A stretch of DNA of 64,000 nt from Acanthochromis polyacanthus. Taxonomy: Eukaryota; Chordata; Actinopteri; Pomacentridae. This document shows, piece by piece, positions 54,721 through 64,000 of this stretch (positions are counted from its first letter, which is position 1; the number at the start of each line of letters is the position of its first letter). A program made the translations under genes and the position numbers. The notes below the pieces were generated by a model. The model was not told the DNA's origin, did not search any database, and saw only the letters and a list, made by a program, of their open reading frames with translations. The stretch lies in contig NC_067125.1 of NCBI RefSeq assembly GCF_021347895.1, positions 6,962,268 to 7,026,267 on the forward strand. The letters are read 5' to 3'.

Positions 54721-56359
54721 GCCACTAGCTAAAGTTAGCTTCTCAACATTTATCTAAATAACGCATTGCTATCCATTTCACTTCTGTTTATTTATTAGTC
54801 CTACTTTAAGTTAACTTAGGTGTATGTACAGAGTTGAATCACCTGAGTAGAAGAATAGAGCAGGCAAAAATGCCAAATGTACCTCAAAATTATAGTGAAG
54901 TAGGCTACAGTTCTTATGTAAATGTATTTTGCTACAAACCACCACAGAAATCATCTTAGCTTCACATCCACATGGCACATTGTTGCCCAACAAAGTGGCT
55001 TTTACTTAAACAATCTCCCTTCGGTTATTTTATTTTAAAAAGGGAGAGTTTAGATTAACAAATACTCAAGCAAATTAACCATTTATCAGTGAATAAATGA
55101 TGATATGTAACTGAACTAACTCGTCTCCACCATGGAGACACTGTTGGACATGACATGGTTTCTCCTCACAGATGCCAGCTCCTGTTTTCCTGCTCTAAGC
55201 TGGCATGTTTAATGCTGCGACCCCGTGAGTATTATCTGCCAAAACATTCTGATTAAAATGATTCCTTGCTGTACGATACCACGACAGGAATAATTATTTT
55301 CTAAGTCAAAATATTTTTTTCATATCTCTCTGTACTGTAAGTATCATAGGGTTTAGATGGACAGAGGGACGGAAAAAAAGAGAAAAATAAGAAATAAATT
55401 AAAGCCAGAGCTCAGGGTCTATCAGCTTACAGGCTCTGTAATTCGTCCTGGATTTAAGTTTAGAAATATTACATGAGAGGTATAATAACAGAGACAGATA
55501 TGACAGACAGGAGTGCCCACTGTTGGTCCAGTGCTGGACAGAGATCTCTGCATATCATAATCATCTTTAATACCAAATAATCTTCAATAAACCTTTAATC
55601 CGGGTGTCAAATCTCAGATCTTAGGAAGATACTTTTTTTGTATTCCAGATGTGGTTACATCTTTTAATCCTTCCAGTGATATGACAGTACTTGACAAGAG
55701 AAACAGGATAGTTTACAAAAATATGAATCCATATCTGGAGAAGGGATCAGTGAAAAGGGATCTTCTGTGTCATGCTGGGATAGTTTGAACTACAATACAT
55801 GGTGTTATTGTTCAGAGCATGAAAGTCTTATATCACCGCTCTGTACTGTACAATAATCATTTGTTTGGTTTGTGTTGGACAGATACAGTAAGCACAGATC
55901 AGAAGATAATTAAAATCACATCTGTCAGATCGGTAAACAGAATTACTGACTGGGGCCACAGCGGGTGATTTATTTAGAAGAGTCAAAACAAGGGCAACGA
56001 CAGAACAAAAATAAAACCTGTGGCCAAAAGAACTTAACTCAAGGTCCATGTAGTAGCTTTCTGAGAGTTCTCAATTATGTCATGGCCTTCATCGTTGGGA
56101 AAGGTTTGCTGAGCTGAGAAAGCAAATTACACTTCCCAAGGTCAAGAATGAACTCCTACACTTGATTTTAGTCCATTATTATTAAGTTTGAAGTCATTTA
56201 CAGTTATTTAAAGAACAACAATGGTTATATTCTGTACTTCGTTTATTGTAGACAAATCCTATGAAAAGACCAGAATGAACAATCAGGCCTGAAACCAAAT
56301 ATCCAAACCTTGAATTTTCTTGTTACACTCTTCCTTCGCACTCAGTTGTTGTCCAACTA

Positions 56360-56440
56360 CTAAAGGTTTGGGGTCATCCAGACAATTCCACGTTTTCCAT
56401 GAAAACTCACTCTTTTATTCATGTGCTAACATAACTGCAC
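56360..56440 (-). repeat. Truncated copy of the 31.2 kb MITE
   Basis: GGTTTGGGGTCATCCAGACA and TTTTCCATGAAAACTCAC..CTTTTATTCATGTGCTAA match the reverse complement of the right end of the element at 31216-31577. The left part is missing. Confidence 0.65.
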
Positions 56441-57045
56441 ACTTCTATAATTACACATCACGATTTGCTTCACAACAAAACTTTAATATACAGTATGCCA
56501 CACTGTGTGAGAAGGATCAAAATAGAGTCTTGGTTTCTGTTGTGACAGATTGTATTATATACTGTACATTTGCGCCACAGTGTGTAATTAATATGTGATT
56601 CTAAATTTGTGCCAGTCTGAAGATTGTTTTGTTGCCAAAATTTGCTTATTTGTGAGTATGTCTCATAGTTAAATTAGCCTTTTCTCTCTCCCAACTCGTG
56701 ACATACTGTGCTCTGTTTGGGACCCCTTAGCGTAACATTTGAAGACACTGGATGTCCTTTAGTGTCATTTGGCCACCTGCAGGTTAGTTCAACAAGCCTG
56801 TAAAAATCTGTGAAGGTCAGAAATAGATGCCATGAGTCCATAACCAAATGTTCTCTGCTGGTGTCATCCCCAATAGTTTAATGTTACATTTGATAATGAG
56901 ATACACACAAAAAAGACAAAAATTAAGAGAAGGCTGAATACTTTATCACAGGCCTGTATGTGTATAGTCATAAATATTGTACAGCTTTTTGTTTATTTTA
57001 AATTACTGAGTCATTTTAGTCAACAAAAAAAAGCACTCAGATAGA

Positions 57046-57400
57046 GCAGTACTCCACAAAAGCTGCTCAGTCTTTGCATCATTTCTGATGGATAAGTCCT
57101 GATTAGTCCAAAGTGGTCAATTTGTAGTAGGATCACAATCATGTGATCATCAGCAGGCAGCTGATGTAGTGTTCACTTGTTGTCATGGTTACAGTGACGC
57201 TATCTCGCAATGACACAGAAATCATTAACAAATCCGTGCAGGACGCCTGCTAGGTTTTCAGAAAAAAAGGAAAATGTCTGCAAGTTAAACAGCAGATATT
57301 ATCATAACTTTTGACCAATGTTGTGAACACACACACAAATGTACGCTGACCACATAATTCCGCCGCATTTCTTGGTGGAGTAATGAAACCTGACAGTGTA
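57046..57400 (-). mobile_element. Dispersed repeat family X (copy 3, partial)
   Basis: Contains GCTGCTCAGTCTTTGCATCA, GGTCAATTTGTAGTAGGATC and TGTTCACTTGTTGTCATGGT. These are the reverse complement of blocks in the copy at 47906-48350 and are shared with 9560-10310. Confidence 0.6.
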
Positions 57401-58263
57401 TCTGTTTTTCCATCTTTACAGGTTTACCCGTTTAGGAATTACCAGTATACTGGGGGCTGAGTGGCATGAACAGGGCTGGGAAGTCAGAAAATATATAAAC
57501 TGTTGGTTTTAGTATTTATGTTCACTCTGTTGGCAAAAATATATGGAATAGCGACTCCAGGCTATTTTAAAATAAAATTATGTTATATGCCTCAACTTAC
57601 ATAATAACATAATAATTTACAACAGCATGAAGTGAGGTAAAAGATATACAAAAAACACATTCTCACATTGATCTTATCATGTTTTAGTGTCAGCTTATTA
57701 AATAATGCAGAGAAAGAAAATACTCTATGAGGAAGACAATGCTAATTGGAGTGATTACCTTTAGTTAGTTCTGATGATTTTATTAAGCAATCATCTTCAT
57801 TAAATATGATCACACTTTAGGACAGATTGGAAGAAATCATAACATTAATTTTACAGTGCAGTGACAACGAGAGAGAGACAAAAACTAGGTTCAAAAAAGA
57901 CATGAAAAACACAATCAGTGTACATAAATAAGAAAGATCATTCAAAGAGAAGGGCAGGTGGAATGTCACACATCAAACATTTGATCATTTGGAACCAATC
58001 TGATTTTTTTCCAGACGTTCCAGCTTCCATTTAGCACTACTACTGTCTCAGTTTATAAATTTTCAGGATCTCAAACATAACTGGGTAATTCCACCATTTT
58101 TTTCTGACAGATAAAAAACAAAAAGTTGCCAAAGTCTTCACACCAAAGTAGATCTGAATCACAAAACTTGGTGTGTTTGCCAAAGTTCTTCTTTAAGGGC
58201 TGCTGCAGTCTGCTGGTTTTGCTTCCAAAGGTTCCTGCTGCTCTAATTTCTTGATCATAACCG

Positions 58264-58359
58264 CTAAGGCTCTCCTAGTTCTCCCTCCATGGTCCGGACC
58301 AGGACGTACAGCTCAGCAAGCCCGACTACAGACGCAGCGATCACAGCTGATATCACCCG
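58264..58359 (-). CDS. tmem199: tmem199 last coding exon 6 (second membrane segment)
   Basis: It begins after GATGTTTCCAG with [20 protein letters not shown] and ends [11 protein letters not shown] then TAG (58264-58266). The second hydrophobic segment and the acidic C-terminal tail are both intact. Confidence 0.95.
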   Translation of the reverse strand, partial: RVISAVIAASVVGLAELYVLVRTMEGELGEP

Positions 58360-60670
58360 CTGGAAACATCAAAAACCAAAAAAAAAGAAAAGTAAGTTCA
58401 TGTAATCTTTAGCAGAACAAACACTATAAAAAGAAGTCTTTAACAATAATGCATCTAGCACAAAAACATCTCAAAACCAGCACAAGAACAAGTGAATTTG
58501 TGTTAAAAAAAACCTCACTTAATATAAAGGATTTGACAAAGGGAATACTATAATGTGCCATATAAAGGACAGCTATGTTTACGTGACGTTGAATGTTCCC
58601 TTACCGCTGCTATTTCAGTGAACAAATACTGACTCCCCATGTATGAACAGGCAAAAGTAGCAACTACAGTAACCACGAAGTTGAAGATGGTCACCAGCAC
58701 TGCTTTGACTGACCGCACTGTGAGAAGAGAGAAAAAACAAGTTCAGGATCCACAGTTCAGCCTCTGTAATTAGATGATCAGTGGTCCGTGTGTAGCTCAC
58801 TAACCTTGACCTCCAAAATCTGCTAGGATTCCATTTCTGTTGATTTCCTAAAAATAAACAAAGGCCGTCTTTACAAGTGCACAAAATCCATCTTATTGCT
58901 AAAATCCATTCCAGAAATCAGCACTGTGAAGCTAAAAGCACCGTATTTTTTCTGCCTTTGTGAAGATGCTGAAGGTTTTGTATTAAGTCCCCCACCATGA
59001 CTAAAAATTAGACAACATAAGATCGAAGAGTCACATGTGTGTCAGAATCTTGATCTTTATGTCATTAAGATGTTTTAAATGTTAACACGAGAACCCACCT
59101 GAGTGTTGACGTTCCGTGTGATCCTGTTGTATTCCTCGTTGGCTAGTTTGGCTTTGATCTTCTCAAGACGTGCGACCAGCTCAGGGTTCTGAAGAGAGAA
59201 GTCAAGGTTTAGTTTTCTTTATCAGAAAATGATTTTACATACAGCTCTTCCCAACCTCATTTGAAATGCGAGAACTGCACTCAAATAATATAAGGACAAA
59301 TGGAAGAAGTTGAGCTCTATCATCACATTTTATCTCCTCAAAGCTGATGTAGACGGTCTATTCTACATGTTGTTAATTCAGAACATATAACATACCACTG
59401 TTGCTCCATCAGTCTGTTAAAGAGGCAGCATTCTGTCATTCAAATATAGGTCACTTTTACATTATTGTTCCACAGAGTGATGGAAAGAGACACAGTACAT
59501 ACCCTATATTTGTCATTCACACCAGACTGGACAAAATTTTGAAGTGATATATAATGCAGAATAACAGATTTAATAAACAAAATCCTAAATCTAAATAAAC
59601 TAACACCAGCCTAACAAATGTCCCCCAGCAAACTACCAGTCTAGTTTATTTATAATTTTCCAAATACTGAAAATTCTACCCCTACTTTACCAACAGTAAA
59701 ATCTAAATATCCTGACGGCTGAGATGATCTGTGGATGACTGCTATGTTAAAAAAATAAATAAATAAAAAAATCTAAGCATAGCGGCAACAACTAATCTTT
59801 TTGAGGTGAAGTACACAGTTGCTGTTACATCCTGACTCATCTTCTCCATATATTACAGATTATTCAGAATTATAAATAATTGATGAAGTTGCAACTGTTC
59901 CAGAAGCAACAAACTAAACTGCAGCTCCTGTTAACACTTTGTCAAAACCTGGATTCTGTTCATTATTGGTGAGTCTTCAATAAGCGCTCTATACAAGTTT
60001 AATTGTTTTTGGACATTTCTGTTTGTTATAGATCTGAAAATGTAGAGCAAAGCGAATTAAAAAAGTGTTTTGTGAGTCTGGCTGCAAACTGAGTCTTTTG
60101 ATATCTGTGATGCTGGAGTAAGTAATAGCAGTACAATGTCATGTATTATGTGTATGTCACTTACTCTGGGAGGCTTCACGACCTCAGGCAGGTACAGTGA
60201 GCTGTCCTCCAACAACTCATGCAGGTAGAAAGGATGTCCTGCAGAAACACAGCCACAAGAAAGTGTTAATAATGTATATCTCCACTGTGCTCTGTCAGAG
60301 GTGGAGAAAGATAATCCATACTTGACTCTTCTAGCGTGAGTTATATTATTGTTATATTATAATTATAATTGTTGCTTTTGTTATTATACATTAATCTGCT
60401 CCCAAAACTTGTTCCACCTGACTCATTCAGAAAACACATTATCATTACTGTTTGCACTGTACGGTATTTATATGAAATGTGGTAAATACCTTCGTCCTGT
60501 AGGTATTTCTTCAGTTTTCTCGCTGTGCTGAAAGGCAGTTTTAGTTCCCTTTTATCCAGAAGCTCCTGCAGTTCCTCTCTCAGGGTCTTGGGCAGAGATG
60601 AGTCCGTGTTTTCCAGCAGCTCTGTCACCTTATTCCTGAATTTATCTCCGACCACAAACGCAGACGCCAT
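58264..60670 (-). CDS. tmem199: TMEM199/VMA12 V-ATPase assembly factor (spliced span, 198 aa)
   Basis: Six minus-strand coding exons of 181, 74, 90, 43, 113 and 96 bases join in frame to 198 residues (human about 208). Residues 1-115 are a charged, helical cytosolic region with [20 protein letters not shown] and [20 protein letters not shown], the Vma12-family signature. Two membrane segments follow at ~133-155 and ~168-190 ([40 protein letters not shown]). The C-terminus is [11 protein letters not shown], almost the human end. Vma12/TMEM199 is an ER membrane protein that helps assemble the Vo sector of the proton-pumping V-ATPase, together with Vma22/CCDC115. The ATG at 60670 is the first in the exon that matches MASA... 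of the family. It is divergent from poldip2 and tail to tail with sebox, the order seen in mammals. Confidence 0.95.
58605..58717 (-). CDS. tmem199: tmem199 coding exon 5 (first membrane segment)
   Basis: 113 bp between TTCTCACAG and GCAGCG|GTAAGG, phase 1 to phase 0. It encodes [20 protein letters not shown] and [19 protein letters not shown] hydrophobic run of about 22 residues is visible. Confidence 0.95.
58805..58847 (-). CDS. tmem199: tmem199 coding exon 4 (43 bp micro-exon)
   Basis: It lies between TATTTTTAG and GTCAAG|GTTAGT, phase 0 to phase 1. It encodes [14 protein letters not shown], corresponding to human 'QDTRHGGTLSDLGKQ'. It is too short to appear as an ORF of its own; the support is frame continuity and both splice sites. 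Confidence 0.88.
59099..59188 (-). CDS. tmem199: tmem199 coding exon 3
   Basis: 90 bp between TCTCTCTTCAG-type acceptor and ACTCAG|GTGGGT, phase 0. It encodes [20 protein letters not shown] and [10 protein letters not shown], closely matching human. Confidence 0.95.
60165..60238 (-). CDS. tmem199: tmem199 coding exon 2
   Basis: 74 bp between TTTCTGCAG and CCCAGA|GTAAGT on the minus strand, phase 1 to phase 0. It encodes [20 protein letters not shown] and VKPPR, the most family-typical stretch. Confidence 0.95.
60490..60670 (-). CDS. tmem199: tmem199 coding exon 1
   Basis: 181 bp from ATG to GACGAAG|GTATTT. It encodes [20 protein letters not shown] and on to KKYLQDEG. The upstream open frame (to about 60793) starts at a non-ATG codon and is taken as 5' UTR. 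Confidence 0.93.
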
Positions 60671-61510
60671 GATGTTAACACGGCACACACTAAATAGAAT
60701 GATTTTATGCGATGCAGCTCTGTAATGACACTTTTCTGATGAGCCTGTTCCCAAGGAAGAACACTGAAGTTTAACATTGATCTGCTTTATCAACAGTTAA
60801 GCGCCACAAAACACGTAAACCCAGTAGGCGGCCATGTTGTTTGCCTTGTGACGCAATGACGTAATCGCTCATGTGACCACCGGAATGAAACTTTATTTTA
60901 AAATGTGCTTTTTAAATAATACAAAAATCTAATTTATTATTGTGGAAAAACCTCAAACCTTTTCGCCATAAGTTAAAATAAAGTTTTCTTCCATATTCAA
61001 CTTAACTGTCGCTCGCTGCATTACACGTGAGCCCTTTTGGTGCCTTCCAGTCTTCTTTTAAACTCAAAAAATAAATACATATTTGGCTTTTCTCAGGCTT
61101 TGACGTCTTTGTCATATATTTAGAACCGCCATAAGACCGCTAACTCGATATACAAATTACATTTACATTACATTAATCAAAGTAAACATAAATATGCCAA
61201 TTACCTATGTTTGAGGTAAAAACAAACCTACATTAGCATTTGCTGAGAAGCTATTAAATCCTGTCTGCATCGCTTTGGTGAGTTAATTTTGTTTTTAAAT
61301 ATCTTGTAAGCTTTTCATTTCAACCGTTTTATTGTTGTTATAAGCGTCCCCTGTTTGGCTCCTTATGTGTTATATTTTCTTACTACTCTCATGTAATCAA
61401 GGCCGTCATGCCTCAAATGTCTCCCGTTCTTCCTCCATTCCAGCTAGTCCCTGAACGCAGCACCAGCAGCTGCTATAATGCGTGTGTGTTGACGTGCATG
61501 GGCAGCAAAG
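60671..61510. promoter_or_regulatory. Divergent tmem199-poldip2 promoter interval
   Basis: The two start codons are 840 bp apart, on opposite strands. Visible candidate sites cluster near tmem199: a YY1-like GGCGGCCATGTTG (60827-60839), back-to-back CRE/ATF-like octamers TGACGCAA and TGACGTAA (60849-60864), an M-box-like TCATGTGA (60869-60876) and an ETS-like CCGGAA just after. On the poldip2 side, AAGATGGCGGC overlaps its start codon and is also a YY1-type motif. The central part is AT-rich and looks plain. Occupancy is inferred only. Confidence 0.6.
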
Positions 61511-61695
61511 ATGGCGGCCTGTGCGCTTCGCCGAGGCTTGCTGAGCAGCGTCAGTAAATACAACAAGAAGCACACACACAGAATACTGAGTATCGCTGAC
61601 AGCACCGGCGGCTTCGAGGCGTTCAGACCGCGGTTCCAGTGCCGAACCTGCGGACTGCCCGGCGCTGTTCAGCCCAGGAGGTTCATGTCTTCACG
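61511..61695 (+). CDS. poldip2: POLDIP2 coding exon 1 (partial gene)
   Basis: ATG 61511 to TCACG|GTAAGA at 61695: 61 codons plus two bases, running off the right side of the window through a long intron. It encodes MAACALRRGLLSSVSKYNKK at the start, an Arg-rich and acid-poor sequence fitting a mitochondrial targeting peptide, and ends RRFMSSR, which matches human '..RRHLSSRNRPEGKV' at the junction. POLDIP2 (PDIP38) is found in mitochondria and nucleus, interacts with DNA polymerase delta p50, PrimPol and CLPX, and carries YccV-like and ApaG/DUF525 domains, all encoded by exons beyond the window. The identification rests on the start, the junction peptide and the head-to-head position with tmem199. 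Confidence 0.85.
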
Positions 61696-62872
61696 GTAAG
61701 AGACGCAGCCAGTGTCCTCCTCAGTCTGAGCTAACAGGCTAAAGACTTTAGCCGAATCCGAGCTGGTTAAGATGGCACCGTGAGAGTGTTAAAGACTCTG
61801 GTCCCGTTGTTGTTGAGGGGACATATGTCTGGGGATGGGGCCTGAGTCATGAGCTCGGTTTGTTAACGTGAGCTGACATTTAGCAGCAGAAAACTATAAA
61901 AGTACAGTCGTCCTCTGCTGTTCATTAGCTAGCAGTGTAGCTAGCCAGCATGGGTTGAGCAACAACTGACGTCGTCTGATCTGACTGCCTCCAACCTGCT
62001 GAGTCAAATCCTTGCACCACACACTTAAAGTTAGTATACACCGTGGAAGATTTAATGAAGTGACACCTTTGAGAAAGATTAACACTGGAAGCACATTTGT
62101 AATCCTCTAAACTATTGCAACAATCTGAAAATTATCCTGATTTGAATGTATAAATCAGGTGCTTTTACTTTGTCTGTTATGGAATTTAAGGTTTAATGCT
62201 GGATCGCACTTATTCTTTACATGTTTGTACATGTAGCCGTATCATTTTACTGTTGACAGAAACAAAACAGCAACATATAATAATAATGACTCCAGTGTAC
62301 TCACCACACTGCAATGTCAGATCTCTGTGTTTAGCAGACACTGATAAAATATTCTCAAGGACTGGCTAAGAACGATTAAAATTTATGACAAGCTGGGCCT
62401 AGATCTTTTAGTGGCATGCCTATTTCAGTCTGTAGGGAGAAGTGATGCTTGGCAGGGTGACACTTGTGTCCCTTCATCTGCATATTCAAATCAGACAAGT
62501 CAAAAAGGCACAAAGGTGCTTTTAAGAAGGCCATCCATACTCTGTAAGGTGATGACTCACCCACCACCAGAAACATGAATATAAAAGTTTATTTGACCCC
62601 ACAAATTGAAATAATAAGAATTACAAGGATTGTACATTAGAAAATCCAAATATAAACAATTGGCACAATAAAAATAAACAGGCCAGCAAAAGTGCAGAGA
62701 ATGGATATTATACCCAATAATTACAACATATGGTTAAAACAACTCGATAGAAACTCAATCTGAGAGGACTAAGTATAGTGGAAACCAAAGTATACAAGAT
62801 GATAACATCAGTAAAAGGCTTCTGAAGACAATAAATAGTGGTTTAAAAGGTGTCACTCATGTTTCTGGTTAA

Positions 62873-63775
62873 CCCTCAAGCGACCAAGCTATTTTAGCGA
62901 CTAAAATGACCGACTGGGGTCATTTATGACCCCACTATATTTTACACAGGAACATGTCTACTTTAGTGCCTCTTTTGTGCTTTCTTACCTATTCCACTCC
63001 ACTGCATTTTAAGATGGATATTCTAAAATAACCTTCTGTAATTATTCATGGATTTTAATCATTTTTGACTCAGAGCCAAAGTAAAACCATATAAACAGTA
63101 TGATGCATTGTAAGAACGCAATAACATTTATTTAGACACGCTTTGTCTGCCACTTCTTTTAAAACTTTTCTCCTTTTGTTTCCTCAATAGTAAATCAAAA
63201 GTACATGAAAACAAAATGTACACAAACATCTTGTCTGTATGTGTGCAATGTAACATGCAGAGAAGTATTTAGATTAGGGGCGGCTGTGGCTCAGGGGGCA
63301 GAGCCGTTTGTCCAATGCAAGACACTTTACCCACCTTACCTCCAGTGCTGCCACTTACACTGGTGTATGAATGTGTATGCTGTGCTGTTGGTGGTGGTCA
63401 GAGGGGTTGTAGGAGTGGATTGGCAGCCAGTCTGCCTGCCCCAGGGCAGCTGTGGATAAAAATGTAGGTCTACCAGCTATCGTGCACTACAAAACACTGA
63501 AATATAGCAATTAGAGGTAGAAATAAATAAATAAAACTAACACCTACAATAGTGAAAAACCTACACATCTTTCTGGGGTCATAAGAGACCCCAGACAAGT
63601 TTCCATTATCCTTGTCACACCAGTTGGCCGATCTCTACAAAAAACTATGAGCAGCTGTAGGACAAGTAGATTGACAAATTCATGGTAGGAAACATTTTCT
63701 GGATAAAAGATATAAAAACGGCAAATATAATTATATGGCTGGATTCATAAATGACCCCACTCGGTCGCTTGAGGG
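62873..63775. mobile_element. piggyBac-type non-autonomous element, 903 bp
   Basis: It is flanked on both sides by TTAA (62869-62872 and 63776-63779). The ends are inverted: CCCTCAAGCGACC at the left and GGTCGCTTGAGGG at the right. Subterminal TGGGGTCATTTATGA is present in inverted orientation at both ends. CCCT/AGGG ends with TTAA duplication are diagnostic of the piggyBac superfamily. The interior has no transposase frame; it carries a SINE at about 63279-63478. Confidence 0.85.
63279..63478 (+). repeat. tRNA-type SINE copy nested in the piggyBac element
   Basis: It begins GGGCGGCTGTGGCTCAGGGG, an A-box-like head. Its body has 'GCAAGACACTTTACCCACCT', 'GGTGTATGAATGTGTATGCT' and 'TTGGCAGCCAGTCTGCCTGC'. 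It lacks the usual B-box segment after the head, so it is internally deleted. It probably moved in after the piggyBac element or was captured by it. Confidence 0.6.
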
Positions 63776-64000
63776 TTAACAAAGATGAGGCCAAAGTGTA
63801 ATCTGAATTCAGCAAACAATCGTTCTGTGTTCACTACAGTGAAATCCCATCTGTAACTCAGATCTGTTCACACCTCTGTCTGCTGTCTTTAGAAGTGTTT
63901 TTATGCTTTACAGTCATCAACTTAACCTTCCAACATCCTCTCATTAGCAGCACTTAAATACACCTCTGTGAAGCCTTTCAGTGTTGCCCCACAACATTTT

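Larger units (their letters stand above)
54721..58263. other. sebox-tmem199 intergenic region and presumed tmem199 3' UTR
   Basis: Both genes point into this stretch. I see no gene, only repeat pieces (56360-56440 and 57046-57400). The tmem199 3' UTR must occupy the right-hand end, but I could not decide its poly(A) site. Confidence 0.6.
61696..64000 (+). other. poldip2: poldip2 intron 1 (partial)
   Basis: At least 2.3 kb of intron; no second exon (expected to begin with a peptide like NRPEGKVLETVG) is present up to the window end. It contains a short inverted repeat pair and a piggyBac-type element with a nested SINE. Confidence 0.8.

Overview
The window is vertebrate nuclear DNA, almost certainly from a ray-finned (teleost) fish. 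It has small coding exons with GT/AG splice sites in an AT-rich background. It also has many (CA)n/(TG)n tracts, Tc1/mariner and piggyBac-type elements, and several copies of a ~355 bp retroposon-like repeat ending in GATGGATGGA that is familiar from fish genomes. There are no operons or bacterial-type genes. Four protein-coding genes can be supported; gene identities are from recalled family sequences, since no search was possible.

Layout. Positions 1-16.4 kb hold no gene I can support, only decayed repeats and microsatellites. A smoothelin-like 2 gene (smtnl2, + strand) runs from a probable non-coding first exon near 16.5 kb, through coding exons at 17170-17838, 39059-39140, 40756-41013, 41147-41209, 41293-41353, 41438-41584, 41674-41797 and 44667-44818, to the last at 46734-46860. 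All junctions keep one reading frame and give 560 residues. Its second intron is about 21 kb and full of repeats. The paired-like homeobox gene sebox (mezzo; + strand) follows with three coding exons at 49742-49844, 51315-51520 and 52878-53582 (337 residues). tmem199/vma12, a V-ATPase assembly factor, lies on the minus strand with six coding exons between 58264 and 60670 (198 residues). poldip2 begins at 61511 on the + strand; only its first coding exon (61 codons plus 2 bases) is inside the window.

The order sebox - tmem199 - poldip2, with sebox and tmem199 tail to tail and tmem199 and poldip2 head to head, is the arrangement I recall for mammalian SEBOX-TMEM199-POLDIP2. This supports the identifications. 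SMTNL2 is recalled at a different place on human chromosome 17, so its adjacency here would be a lineage difference. tmem199 and poldip2 share an 840 bp divergent promoter interval containing YY1-, CRE/ATF- and M-box-like sites.

The genes otherwise do unrelated jobs: actin/cytoskeletal CH-domain protein, early-development transcription factor, ER-based V-ATPase assembly, and mitochondrial/nuclear polymerase-interacting protein. The most unusual structures are repeats: a three-fold ~450 bp tandem array in sebox intron 1 that ends exactly at the exon 2 splice acceptor; a Tc1-like element deleted so that a 60-residue mini-transposase ORF stays open; a complete TTAA-flanked piggyBac-type element with a SINE nested in it; and a tandem retroposon dimer sharing one pair of target-site duplications.
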